Shown here: one piece after another, positions 33,171 through 44,879 of the stretch | Position numbering within the stretch: position 1 is the first letter of the stretch | How the letters are laid out: every line of letters begins with the position of its first letter | Source of the DNA: Tachypleus tridentatus | Taxonomy: Eukaryota > Arthropoda > Merostomata > Xiphosura > Limulidae | Length of the DNA stretch: 64,000 nucleotides | Direction of reading: 5' to 3' | Assembly: GCF_004210375.1 (NCBI RefSeq) | Contig: NC_134837.1 | Coordinates: 154,731,310 to 154,795,309, forward strand | The notes under the pieces: generated by a model | Databases searched by the model: none | Seen by the model: the letters and a program-made list of their open reading frames with translations, nothing else | Told to the model about the DNA's origin: nothing | Program-made: the position numbers and the translations under genes

Positions 33171-33284
33171 TGTTCTACAGCTAGCTTATTTTGTGGTTTT
33201 GTTTAAAACAAACCGTAAGCCTTTTTTATGATAAAAAGCTATCAATTAATCTATACATCACAATAAACATACACGTGCGTGTAG

Positions 33285-33405
33285 GTAAAGATGGGTGGGC
33301 GGTAATTTTATGAATTGACAACGCCTAAAATCGGGGTTCGATTTCTCATGATGGGTGGAGTGCAAATAACGAATCATGAAACTTTGGACTAAGAAAACAA
33401 TAAAC
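33285..33405 (+). mobile_element. SINE-B copy, diverged
   Basis: TGGGTGGGCGGTAATTTTAT, GACAACGCCTAAAATCGGGG, box B-like GGTTCGATTTC and ATGGGTGGAGTGCAAATAAC are in family order. Confidence 0.55.
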
Positions 33406-33663
33406 AAAGAAAGAAACAGCAAGCCTTAGAAAAGTAATGGTGACGTCATGGGAAACGTTTCGTGCCTTTTCTAAGGATTACTGACCGTTACTTTGGTATG
33501 CGTCAAATAATAGTGAATGAGCGAGGGCAATAGATTGAAAAATGTTTTATTGTTGAGCGAGATTTTGTTCGGAACCTGAACATTCACTTAACTAATATCG
33601 CAGATCCAGTGAAAATGTATCAGTGAATGTGAGCTAAGCAACGTCGGACTTTCGATCACTTTG

Positions 33664-33945
33664 TTTGTTTTGAAGTTCACGCAAAGCTACTCGAGGGCTA
33701 TCTGCGCTCTTTCGATCGGAAGATCATAGTGTGCGTCCGGTTGCCCAAAAATAACCGCTCTCCGTTTTTTAGGGGTCGTGGGTGACGATCAAATCTCACG
33801 ATGTACTCAGACAATGATAGCCCAACAGTTAGCGATGGGTGTCGTTGATTATCCATTTTCCTATAATTTGACTGTTTAAAATTAAAGATCATTATGTAAA
33901 GATAGCGTTTATATTGCTATACGTGAAATTTTTAAACATACAAAT
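33664..33945. mobile_element. Two diverged SINE-A pieces in opposite orientation
   Basis: 33669-33708 is an inverted tail (TCACGCAAAGCTACTCGAGG). 33770-33940 reads forward with GGGTCGTGGGTGACGATCAA, TAGCCCAACAGTTAGCGATG and ATACGTGAAATTTTTAAAC. Confidence 0.55.
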
Positions 33946-33989
33946 AATCCTTTGAAAGCTTTCTCCGTTGTAGACATTTCTTAAACACA

Positions 33990-34138
33990 AGGCGCAGGTT
34001 GGCCCTTTGGTAAAACTCTAGATTTTAGATAAAGTATTTCCTTCTTCCCAATTTAATTTGTAGGTACGTTATAAAAGTGACAATCAATCCCTTATCGTGG
34101 ACGGAACTTTTGACTATCTGCTTTCCTCTTCTTGTCAG
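33990..34138 (+). mobile_element. SINE-A-like fragment, strongly diverged
   Basis: TACGTTATAAAAGTGACAAT and CAATCCCTTATCG resemble the middle of SINE-A. The remainder is not alignable by eye. Confidence 0.35.
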
Positions 34139-34390
34139 TAGTTCTATTATAATCCGAGGGTCACAAGTTCGAATCCTCGTCACACCAAGCAGGTTTGCCC
34201 TTTCAGCCATGGGGGAGTTATAATGTGACGGTCAATCCCACTATTCTTTGGCAAAAGAGTAGCCCAAGAGTTGGTGGTGGGTAGTGATAACTAGCTGCCT
34301 TCTCTCTAGTATTACACTACTAAATTAGGGATGGCTAGCGCAGATAGTCCTCGTATAGCTTATCTCGAAATTCAAGACAAACCAAACCAA
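34139..34390 (+). mobile_element. SINE-A copy, 5'-truncated
   Basis: Begins in the head (TAATCCGAGGGTCACAAGTT), with box B-like GTTCGAATCC, a complete body and tail ATCTCGAAATTCAAGACAAA. Confidence 0.93.
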
Positions 34391-34903
34391 TAGTTCTAAA
34401 TTGGGGACGATGGCAGAAAGCATCTGTAGCTTTGTTATAAATATATATTCCCTAATGCATTTTTACGCGAAAATTCTGAAATGGGTGAATAATGTTAATG
34501 AAAGTAAGTAAATAAAAAATAGTAAATTATGTATTCTATCTTATTAATGTTAAGAATAAATAACAAATCTCTTCAGCTGTATAAGAATCTATATGAATTC
34601 GCTGGATCTAAAATTAACTTTCCCTCTTAAACCTCTTTCTTACAGTATCTTGCAGTTGTTAGCTCCACTGAAAAGTATTGCTATTTTACAAACACTTTTA
34701 TTCACTTGACGTGAGTTCTCTTTTAGGGCTCTACGGCTAGTGAGTACATAATATAAATACAGAAATTCTAATTTATAATTTTCATCTAATTGAAGTGGGT
34801 TTTATGGAAGTATACGATTAATCGCTGTAAAGTGGGCTGTAGTTATCTTTTGGGATGGGAGAGGGTGTCGTTGGTCGTTTCGTCACATATAAAATTGTCG
34901 AAC
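34391..34903. other. A+T-rich DNA, nothing recognised
   Basis: No gene or repeat is seen before the next SINE-B. Confidence 0.4.
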
Positions 34904-34915
34904 CTTTTAAATGCG

Positions 34916-35023
34916 CCCCCGGTGGCTCAGCGGCATGTCTGCAGACTTAGAACGCTAAAACCTGGGTTTCCATACCCAGATATCCTATTATGTAGCTTTG
35001 TGCTTATTACAAAACAACAACAT
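34916..35023 (+). mobile_element. SINE-B copy with target duplication
   Basis: Best SINE-B copy: head CCCCCGGTGGCTCAGCGGCA, box B-like GGGTTTCCATACCC, tail TGTAGCTTTGTGCTTATTAC. Perfect 12-base target duplication CTTTTAAATGCG at 34904-34915 and 35024-35035. Confidence 0.95.
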
Positions 35024-35035
35024 CTTTTAAATGCG

Positions 35036-35669
35036 ACTGATATTGAGGAAAGTGGTAGATGCTCTTCGAGCGATAGAAAACCTTGAGTATTCTGGAATAT
35101 TGTCAAATTCAAGATGTTCCAAACTGTCTGTTCAAAAATAACTAAAAAGACGCCTAATGTCCAGTATATAACAATAGAATCTAAAGAAAATATACTTTGC
35201 TGAAGCTTCGTGCTGATTTTTGTGATACAAAGCGCGATATGATGACGTTCAAAGGATATCAAGAAGAAAACAACTTAAAAGCAACTCCTGGTGAAGGTTG
35301 TGGGCAGGTGAAAGCTGTCTCTCAAGTGGTTTGATGACTTTTTTTTTGTCACTGTTTTATATGTACTGGACGTGGTAAACGTGAATCCAGAATAAGTTGA
35401 ATTTTTCTACGTGGTATCCTTGAAATTATCACACTTCTTCCACGGACGTGATCCTCTCGATGTATGAAAAACTCTGGGTTTCAGGATATTTTGACATCTT
35501 TTCAACATTTGTCAGCGATTAAAAAAAATGTGTACCGTTTTTCTCAGTGTTCTTCACTCGTGTGAATAAATTGAAATTATTTACTAAAATTATTTGAAAT
35601 AAGAGTCGGATTTAAAAGTAATACAAAATCTTAACATTCCGTTATATAAAACGTCAAACTGACATAATA
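35036..35669. other. Unannotated DNA
   Basis: The 111-codon minus frame at 34927-35262 overlaps the SINE and shows no domain. Confidence 0.4.
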
Positions 35670-35685
35670 TCACGTACTAATGTTT

Positions 35686-35962
35686 GTTTGTTTTGTTTTT
35701 TGGAATTTCGCACAAAGCTACTCGAGGGCTATCTGTGCTAGCCGTCCCTAATTTAGCAGTGTAAGACTAGAGGGAAGGCAGCTAGTCATCACCACCCACC
35801 GCCAACTCTTGGGCTACTCTTTTACCAACGAATAGTGGGATTGACCGTCACATTATACGCCCCCACGGCTGGGAGGGCGAGCATGTTTAGCGTGACGCGG
35901 GCGCTAACCCGCGACCCTCGGATTACGAGTCGCACGCCTTACGCGCTTGGCCATGCCAGGCC
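35686..35962 (-). mobile_element. SINE-A copy, GC-rich head subfamily, with target duplication
   Basis: Complete copy in inverted order, ending ACGCGCTTGGCCATGCCAGG. Perfect 16-base target duplication TCACGTACTAATGTTT at 35670-35685 and 35963-35978. The long, perfect duplication suggests one of the youngest insertions here. Confidence 0.97.
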
Positions 35963-36249
35963 TCACGTACTAATGTTTCACCAAGTTAACTAATAAAGAT
36001 GTCGTGACAAGAATTATACTCAGCGTATCCGATAATAAGGAATTCTTTTAAAAAAACAACCCTTATATTGCACAAATTATTTGTAATTATGCCAAACAAG
36101 ATCAAATTATATAAAGATTAATAATATTTTATAAATAGTGGGAAATAAGAAAGAAGATATATATAACAAAATATTTAATTTCTCGCAAAACTTACTCGCT
36201 TCGCTTCTTTTTTGTGGGTATTTGGGTATGTTTAATTTTTTAAATACCC

Positions 36250-37991
36250 AGGAAGGTCAGGTGCACAAGACCTCTTCCTCCATTCCTAGCTTTCATGTCA
36301 ACTACCAGTAAGAATTTGTTGTTGTTGTAGATTTTGGGCCAGAGTATCCCACAGTACTCCGACCTTTCTCAGGGCAATGTCCATGTCTTGTCTTGCCATT
36401 TTTTTTACTTCTATTCCAGTTTTATTTATATTTCTACTCGTTTTTTTCACTTATATATATATTTTCCCTTTTTTCATATATATTTATAGGAAAAATTAAA
36501 ATAATAATAAAGAAAAAGGGAAAGAAGAGAAAAAAATCAAAAAATAAAACTACTTTTAAGTGTTTAGTGCATGGTAGCCAGCTTGATTTATATTTCTTAA
36601 ATATATATTTATAGGAGAGAGGTACTTAGGACTATGTTCATCATGTACGTAGTTTCTGTCGAGATCACACATTAAAACATTTTTATGCCAATTTTTATTA
36701 AAATAGTTTAGTGCATGATGCAAGAGTCTTTCAGATATTGGCTCTACGTTTGCATACTTGTGCATGAAGTACTTGAGCGTGGTACTTTTTCGGCTGTACT
36801 TGAGATTGAATTTTGTATTTTTTGTACTTTCTGTAATTGTTTTTGTTATGATCATCCAGGCAGGAGATGCGTATTCTATTATAGGTCTAATGTATGTTTT
36901 GTAACTGTTTATTATATCATCAGGTAATGTACCTTGATTTTTACCTGAAAGACTTCTTGCATAACTTGCTCTTTTCCAGATTCTGATCAGGATATTGTTT
37001 GTGTGCTGTATCCACGTTAATTTGGTATCATAAGTTAATGCTAAAAATTTAGCAGAAGTAGCAGTCAGTAAGTGATACATTCATGTATAACTTTGGTGGA
37101 TCTTTTAATTCTTCTTTCAGTTTATTTAATCTGCTGAATAATATTACTTGGGTTGTCGGAATATTTATTTTTATTCTATATTTCTGGCAGAATTATTCAA
37201 AATTATTCAGGACTGGTTGGAGGTTTGTTGCTGCTATTGAAGGAGTGGGGGCACTTTTCCAAACCGCTACATCGTTAGTAAATTGTGATCCAAAACCTAA
37301 ATTTAGGTCCGACAGAGGCATATTACTCACATACATGATAGATAATATAGGGCTAACTACTTTTCCCTGTGGGACTCCTGCCTCAAGTGAAAACGACCGT
37401 GAATGGGGCCCACTCACTAATTTTACACTAACTTCCGTGTAAAGTAGATAGCCAGCGAATAATTAATTCCCTGGGGTAAATCCATTTTCGTTAGCCGTTG
37501 GCGTAATCCGTTATGCCACACCGTGTCAAATGCTTTCTCAATGTCGAGAAAGCAAGCTACAGTACATTCGTTTTTGTTAAAGCTGTCTGTAATTGGTTCT
37601 GTTAATCTGATCAGGTGGTCTGTAGTTTGTCTTATTTTCTAAATCCGTTTTGAATTTCGGGTAATTTTGAACTTACTTCTAAGTATATAGATAGTCGGTT
37701 ACTAATTATTCTGTCTAAAATTTTGACGATGCAACTGGCTAGACTAATTGTGCGGTAATTATTTGGTTTCTTTGCTTCTTTCTGGAACATTAATATTACT
37801 GCTTCCTTCCAAGAGATATATCCGGCTAATAATGATAAATTAAATAAGAATGCTAGGTGTTCATATAATTTCTAAGTACCATGTTTCAGAACAGCTTGTA
37901 TACCATCTTCTCCAGGAGCTTTGTTTTTGTGTTTTTGATAGCCGTTAGTATTTCCGTTACTGTTATATCTTTTATTGAACTAATTCGATAG
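36250..37991 (-). mobile_element. Jockey-type LINE, second copy, broken
   Basis: Shares 3' blocks (CAAGACCTCTTCCTCC, CAGGGCAATGTCCATGT) and ORF2 sequence with the 6155-8655 copy. The C-terminal part (36600-37080) is open over 174 codons (KFLALTYDTKLTWIQHTNNI; NYFNKNWHKNVLMCDLDR; HDEHSPKYLSPIN). It is interrupted upstream by the SINE at 38001. Confidence 0.93.
37193..37960 (-). pseudogene. LINE reverse transcriptase, inactive
   Basis: Motif A region AFDTVW is near 37530, motif B is GVPQGKVVSPIL and motif C has become SQFTNDVAVW, so one catalytic aspartate of the usual (F/Y)ADD is now asparagine. Frameshifts separate the blocks. Confidence 0.88.
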
Positions 37992-38000
37992 ACCAGAGGG

Positions 38001-38262
38001 TTTGTTTTTGAATTTCGCGCAAAGCTACGCGAGGGCTATTTGCGCTAACCGTCCCTATTTCAGCAGTGTAAGACTAGAGAGAAGACAGCTTGTCATCACC
38101 ATCCACCGTCAAATGTTGGGCTACTCTTTTACCAACGAATAATGGGATTGATCGTACCTTATAACGCCCCTATGGCTGAAAAGGGCAAGCATGTTTGATA
38201 TGACAGGGATTAGAACCTGCGACCCTCAGATTACGAGTCGAGCGCCTTAACCACCTAGCCGT
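38001..38262 (-). mobile_element. SINE-A copy with target duplication
   Basis: Inverted tail GAATTTCGCGCAAAGCTACG to inverted head CCACCTAGCCGT. Target duplication ACCAGAGGG at 37992-38000 and 38263-38271. Confidence 0.95.
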
Positions 38263-38271
38263 ACCAGAGGG

Positions 38272-39059
38272 AGGGTGATTTAACAACGTCACTCACCCTC
38301 AACTCTGGAAATATTCTTTTATCAACTGAGCGTTAACATCAGTCTATGATAACAGACAGACAGACTTGGTAGGTATTTAGGTTAAATTATTCTTTCGTTC
38401 ACAAATGTCGAACGAAAAATAACCAGGGGCGGTCAGAAACTATTGTTTCTCTTCACCCCACACAAGGCAAGAATAAATTAGTTAATTCATTACGGAGAAA
38501 GTTAAGTGGACAGAAGTGGCATGTTTGTCATTTATCTAGAGCGATGGTCACGAATGAACAAGAAGTTGACAGTTTATTATATTTAATTGAGGAGCGTCGG
38601 GAAGAGCTGAGAAGCAATTCTGCCGGTAGGAGAGACAACGAAGGATGACGAGCACAACACTCACAAGCGTCCGAGAATGTGAGAATATAGTTGTCATGGA
38701 GAGAGCCGAGAGATGCAAACACAGTACATCGATATAATTAGGTCTCGTGACTTGAATGTTTTAGCCTTTAAACACTTAAAATTTTGGATATTTAAAATTT
38801 AGATACTAAAGTGACGTACCTCTTTTAAGGGCTGGGATCTATAGATCCTACGAAACAGAACTTTTGCTGGGGGGGGAACGGGAGTACCCCGAGAAAACCC
38901 ACTTTCACGACCAGGGCGCCGAATATAGGCCCTGGTCGTGCCCGGAAGAAGAGCTGTAAGGAAAGAAATTACACAGATTAATGACAAGTGACATACAGTA
39001 ACACTTACAATTACAAAGCAAATGATAATAATAAAAAAAACACAGAGATAGTAACTTGG
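38272..39059. other. Unannotated DNA between LINE ORF1 and ORF2 remnants; GC-rich hairpin at 38906-38940
   Basis: The two LINE remnants on either side might belong to one element, but no endonuclease is recognisable here. CACGACCAGGGC (38906-38917) and GCCCTGGTCGTG (38929-38940) form a perfect 12-bp stem with an 11-base loop, next to GGGAGTACCCCGAGAAAACC. Confidence 0.4.
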
Positions 39060-39069
39060 ATGCATTTCG

Positions 39070-39784
39070 AACTAAAATGGCGACAGTTCTGAAGGACATG
39101 GCGGATCATCTGAGTCGAACAGGTTGAATTTTCGGTTGGGCGAGGGAGAAAAGGTGAAAAACTGTCTATTAAGCTTCATATTATTAAATTCAATCTTGCT
39201 GGCTGCTCTCGTGATGCGTATATCTTCAGGATACTGGGCTGTTTGACGAGTCATGTCTGTTTTAGTTTTAGAGACCGCGTCTGCTGTTTGGGTATTGTCA
39301 GTAGAGGCAGAGGATTCACAAGTTTAGTTTTTGATTCTTCGTGGATGGTTTGTGTGCCCTGAGATATTTTGTTAACGAAATCCGTTTGGGTATACTTTTC
39401 TGATGTTTGATTTTCGGTTTGCAGGGTGGCTGTGGGCAAAGTGGATGTTCCACTAGGCTGTAATACAGGTGTAGGTTACTTAGGAGTTTTGGATTTAGGT
39501 GGATGGCGTCGAGAGCGTTCGGCACTAAAATGAAATATGTGGTAGTAGCAGCCGTTTCGTAGAATGGTGTCGGCAATAGGTTTGCTGGGTGTTACAATCT
39601 TCATGAAGTTAGTAGCTTGACGGGAGGATTTTGAATAAATTCGGTGCACGGCGTATAGCACTGACTGGGTTTGGTTTTCAACGGCGCATTTAATTTCACT
39701 CGGTTGGATGGAATGGTGTACTCCTTTAAGGAAAACTGTGAATAGGCTAGTAGGGCTTTTCGCGGGTGCACACCTAATTTTCAT
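39070..39784 (-). pseudogene. LINE ORF1 (gag-like) remnant
   Basis: Minus strand from MKIRCAPAKSPTSLFTVFLK: VHHSIQPSEIKCAVE, VHRIYSKSSRQATNF and YYHIFHFSAERSRRHPP are in the style of the RNA-recognition-like domain of jockey ORF1 proteins. A stop at 39476-39478, then the frame continues; a frameshift near 39260; the last segment ends at SELSPF. The CCHC zinc knuckles usual in this family are not seen. It lies upstream of the 36250-37991 LINE in the same orientation. Confidence 0.75.
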
Positions 39785-39789
39785 AGGGG

Positions 39790-41028
39790 TAACAATCCAA
39801 CAAGTAAGGCTTATATATATGTGTGATGTCGGTGCGCAATAGTTTTCGAGATGTGTTAGTTGTGCCAGTGTACATGAAGTTAACCCTAAAATTAAATGTA
39901 GCCTGTAACGACAGTTTTCATTTGATAAAGAAATGAATTAATTCGATATCGTTCCATCGCTGGGACATAGTTTGGGCATTTAAAGAAACATAACAGATGA
40001 AATAGTTCTGAAGATTAAAGCATGAATTTAAAAAAAGGCACAAGTCTTTAATTATAATATATTCAGAATTTTGATTTTATCTTTGTTACACGAACTGGGA
40101 ACTTCTTATTCAAACTAAAAAAAGATGTTTAAATGCGAGATGTTAGTAGGTAATTTTGTAAATGAAATATATGAAACAAAGCTACGACATTTATAAGTTC
40201 TGCTCTAGAACATGTTGCATCAGGTAATAATACTAAATACTTTGGTAAATAAGGTTTAATTTTATTTATTACAAATGAAAAAATACTTCATAATTACGCA
40301 CATGTCAACATATATTTCTTCATAAATGCTCATAAATATTAAACAATAAAATATATACAGAAGTAAAAGTTGTAATAATTAAAATAACTGGTTTAAAATT
40401 CACATAAAGAAATATTTTGTAACAGTTACAACTGGCATAATAGAAATGTTTTAATTTTATATGACAAGAGACAATGTGTGTAAACATCTACATAATCTAA
40501 AAATTACTGATGATTGAAATAACCACGAAATTTTTACATGAAACGTATGTTTAAAGAAACGTTTATGTCAAAAATGCTTTTAAAAAAATTAGCCCATCTT
40601 AAAGAGAAGTAACAAAACTAAAGATCCATTACTTTAAAAAATGAGTTTTGTACTTTACAATTTTCATTCACCCTAATGAGTGATTCAATTTATTATTAAA
40701 GGATGTAAACAAGTACATAATTTAACACAAATCTGTTTAAAAACCGAAGTTGTATCCAATACATCAAGATAAATATTCAATATTTTTTAATAATGCACAC
40801 ATTTATAATAGTAAGTACCAATTCATAAACTGAAGTTTTTACTAAGTTCAAAGAATTTTCCTCCGAGTAAATATTAATGCTTGGAGTTAATCAAATAACT
40901 TTAGTTTACTCTTCATAAAAATTATAAAGAAATTTAATCTGTTGATAATCTGACAGCATACTTAAAAAAAACAACTGACAACCACCGTATACTGACACTG
41001 ATAAAAACAATAACACACACACACACAA
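39790..41028. other. Start of a SINE-free A+T-rich block
   Basis: No coding pattern, SINE, LINE or transposon end is recognised. Confidence 0.45.
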
Positions 41029-41030
41029 AA

Positions 41031-41325
41031 CCAGCATATTCACAAACTTACCACTGGTATACTTGTATCTTCCTACCTGGCTATTTTATTTTATAGAATG
41101 GCCCACCGACCTTATTGCCTTACTGAAGTTTAGAATCTTGTTTTACCAAGTTTTGATTAGTTGAAGAACCTGCTAACATGCAGTACGCACACTCACACAA
41201 GCCATAACCTCTAACCATACTCTCTTACTTATTCACACACAAATAAAAATATATACTGAGTAACAAACAGAATATTCACAAACTTACTTTTGATCTACTT
41301 ACTTGTATCTTCCTACCTGGCTCCT
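41031..41325. repeat. Local direct repeat, two copies about 238 bp apart
   Basis: ATATTCACAAACTTAC ... ACTTGTATCTTCCTACCTGG occurs at 41037-41082 and again at 41273-41321, each near CA-rich stretches. Confidence 0.8.
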
Positions 41326-43750
41326 TTTTTTTTTTCATTCAGAACCAGATACTCTGCTCTTCTTAGTTCATGTTCAATAAATCATATCATTGATATGATT
41401 TTCATGCCTGATCTGAAGATTAACAGACTTCGGAATGTCAGGGATCAACCAACAAATCAATGATGAGATGATAAATACAAGACACTAAAAAAAAAAGTAA
41501 AAACATGATAAGTTTCACTGGAGCAGTTTTTAAAACATAATCCTTTTACATAACACTGTTTAACCAGTACAGATTATAAAACTTTATGAACAATGATTAA
41601 ATCATGAATTTTTCTTAAATTACTAATGAGCATGTACAGTCATTCAGAACAGTATCAGTGCTACACAATTAGAAAAACATTATACTGGATGAACAGAAGC
41701 CACAAAAAAATCTAACACTTTCAGAATTGGGTAATAAAAAATGATAGTTTTATAACAAAAATGATTAATCCATCCATTTTGTGAAGGATAACTTAGTAAA
41801 TGTTACTGAAGCTTTTAAAAACATTCTAGGATTGTCCTGGCTGTAGTAAAATGTATTACTTATTATAGACTATTTTTGTTGCTTCATTATAAACAACTGT
41901 ACATAGTTATAATGTTTATTAATTTTCAGTTGCAGTAAATGTTAAACAGTTTCCAACTCCCTTGAATTTAATACAGCATTTCTCAACTGGTTCTGTGGGT
42001 TTATGTACACCAAAACATATGTTCAGCTTCCTCAAAAAATTTAAATTACAAATAAAAGGTGATTTAATAAAAGCTATTCACACTTTATATTTGTTTTGAA
42101 AACTTTGGTTAAATAAATGTCTCAGGTTTGTTCTACAATTAGCATTTAAAAATATTCTATCTTTTGAAGAAAGAAAGTTGTATTTTATGTCCTAAAATGA
42201 AAGCTACTGTAAATTGATTTATTTTAATATAAACTAAAATTGAACTGTAAATGTAATTAAGTTTGGTCAAAAATAAGATCTATAATTTGAAAAATTGTTT
42301 CCAACAGTAAAAATAAAAACGAAAACCAAGCGAGTTGTAGCAAGCTGCCAATATGTTGACTTATATTCGTATTTGTTGTTTGCTGTTGGGGGCTCTCACA
42401 AGTCTTGGTACCTGAATGAAGAAACCATGAAATAAAATGACCTTAAAATAGAAGCCAGCATTTTAAACAACTTATTTTATTGTGGATGTTTTGCATTTTA
42501 TAAAATTTCAACTTTACCTGAAAATTGTTATCTATACTCAGTCAAGTTTTTAAAAATAAAATTAACTTTCTAACTTAAACAACTAAGTACATTTTGTGCT
42601 CTTATATGAACAGCAATATGCAAGTTTGCATATGCAATATCTAATTGTTAGAAATTAATTCTATAGTTTTCTTCCAAAAACATTTCTTTGAAATCCTATT
42701 GAGTTAGGAGATTTTGCTGGAATTTTGTGAATCTGATGTCTGGAAAATTTTAATAGATTTGTACCAGCAGAAAAGTAATAACATCATCCAAGTGTTTTGG
42801 CTTCAAGTTCTATGTGTGTTTTATTTGAACAATATTTGTGTATCAATCCTGAAATACAGTCATTAAAAGAGTTAGTGTAGTTGTTTCAAATGTTGCTGAA
42901 GATGAAGTCAGTAAAGTTCTCTCTCTTGAAGATGTATAACTTTTTTTTATTGCACACAAAACAGAACCTAGAAACAATCCTTCCATCTTCCTCGGAGAAA
43001 AATATATTAAAGTTTTGTACAAATGTTACTTCTTTTAGAATAAAAAATAAAACCAATGGTGAATATTATGAAATCTTTTGTAATTATTTTTATGTTTATA
43101 GAAGGATAATAAAATTTCTGTTTTGTACTATGAATAATTATGTTACATTAAAAATATTGAATAATGCACTTGAAAAGAATTGTAAAACTACTGTAATTTC
43201 TAACTAACCTTCAGTTAGGTTTGTAAAAAAACAACAAATTCATTACTGCTTAAAGCAACATGTTTTGTCTAAACCCATCAGGCTAGCTTCATGAAGTATT
43301 GGCTTTGACTGTCAAAACAAAAAAGAAACTTGCCTGATTTATGCATAGAATACACTCTTTTTCTTAGTTATATAAATACAACCAATTGTCCAACAGCAAT
43401 ATAAAAGAGAGTTACACAGATTTCTTGAAAAACAGAAGATAACATAAGGATTTGTCATTTGGGTTGAAATTTTATATTCTGGGTTGTTAGTATCTACTAT
43501 TTATATGTTTCTAACTGGTTGAACAATCTGAAGCCCTCACAAGAGGAGAAAAAAAAAACTTGTAAATGAAAAGTCAGAACATCACCAGATTGTGTAGAGA
43601 AGTACAGACTGAAAACGTATTTAAATATTCATTTTTTAAGTTAAGAATTAAATTTTATGTAATACTAATATTTAAGTTATAAAGTATCTTTTCATACCAA
43701 GTTTAATAATATATATTGATATTAAGTAGTTTAATTAACCCTTTATTGTC
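41326..43750. other. A+T-rich DNA, nothing recognised
   Basis: A 108-codon plus frame (42881-43207) is Lys/Phe/Asn/Tyr-rich, as expected of chance frames in such DNA. No domain. Confidence 0.4.
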
Positions 43751-43751
43751 T

Positions 43752-44012
43752 CCACCCATATATCTACACATGCTAGATATAATCTACAGCATTATATTTG
43801 CACATGCCAAACATCATTTCCATCCATATGCCTAAGCATACGAGACATAATCTTCGTCGAAATATCTACGCATACTAGATATCTTTACCAATACATTTGA
43901 CCATGCTAGACATCATTTCCACCTATACATTTTACATGATATACATCATCTGTACCCATCTATCTATGCATGCTAGGCATAATTTCCACACACTTATACA
44001 TGCCAAATGTAT
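43752..44012. repeat. Degenerate tandem repeat, unit about 33 bp, about 8 copies
   Basis: Repeated pattern ATATCTACGCATGCTAGAC plus ATNATTTCCACC. Good units include CTACACATGCTAGATATAAT, GACCATGCTAGACATCATTT and TATGCATGCTAGGCATAATT. Units differ by many substitutions and small indels. Confidence 0.8.
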
Positions 44013-44420
44013 CATGTTGCATTCAATTGCCTTGCATCTGGTTCATTATGGTCAAAATGTTGTTGCAGCGATGATAGGGTTTCGTAAGCACTATACCCAA
44101 ACACTAATATCAGACAATGTCCACTACACCTGTTGAGGACATCCTTCGCTGGCACTCAGTTGACCATGGCCCAAATGGACTACTCGACTGATCTTGGGGG
44201 GCCATCCCAATACTGCCTGTCTTCAGGAATTCAAGGCCAAAGTGGTATTTTAGAGTAGGACCCCTTAACCATCAGGATCCTCTTCTCCCCTTCAAGGGTC
44301 ACAATGCATGGCAGACATGCAGTTGGATGTTTAGATCCCACAGGAGGTAAACTGAGAGAACAACCTTCCCTGGGAGGTCCCCTCACCATGTACAAAAATT
44401 CACACCAAGGGGCATTTTCT
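44013..44420. other. Less A+T-rich stretch of unknown origin
   Basis: Composition changes sharply from its surroundings at 44070-44400. Both strands have partly open frames (minus: RGPPREGCSLSLPPVGSKHP; plus: WHSVDHGPNGLLD), each with stops. It may be part of a decayed mobile element that I cannot name. Confidence 0.35.
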
Positions 44421-44879
44421 ATTGAAACATTTACAGAATATATATATACATGCACATACACAAAATATACTAAAACTCAAGTGGCTTTTGTGAATGGTAA
44501 ATGCATTGAAATTTAAAGTATCTGAAAACAAGTTCCAGATAGAGATCAGCTAAAGTAAACAGAAATGGATTGATCCCAAATAAAAATTTTCAAAGTACAA
44601 ATATTTACACAAAAGATGGTGAGGGATATAAGAATTATATCATTATTTTTCACCAGTAAAATAAGATATTGTATGGGAATGATGAATATCAGAAAAATAA
44701 ACAAATAGTAAATCATGAAGTGCTCAAACTAAGATCAGTACAGCCAAGCACAACAATGGATTCTTACATTTTATAATATTGCTTTTCGGTGTGTGTCATT
44801 AGGAAAACAAGTTCAAAGGAAAACAAAATATCTTAGTGAAATAACATTACACAAATGATTCACAGGTTCTGAACTCTTA
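44421..44879. other. A+T-rich DNA
   Basis: Nothing is recognised. Confidence 0.4.

Noticed and set aside
34927-35262. 111-codon minus ORF
   Set aside because: A third of it is antisense to a SINE-B copy with a clear target duplication.
42881-43207. 108-codon plus ORF
   Set aside because: Lys/Phe/Asn/Tyr-dominated, low-complexity A+T frame without domain or splice evidence.
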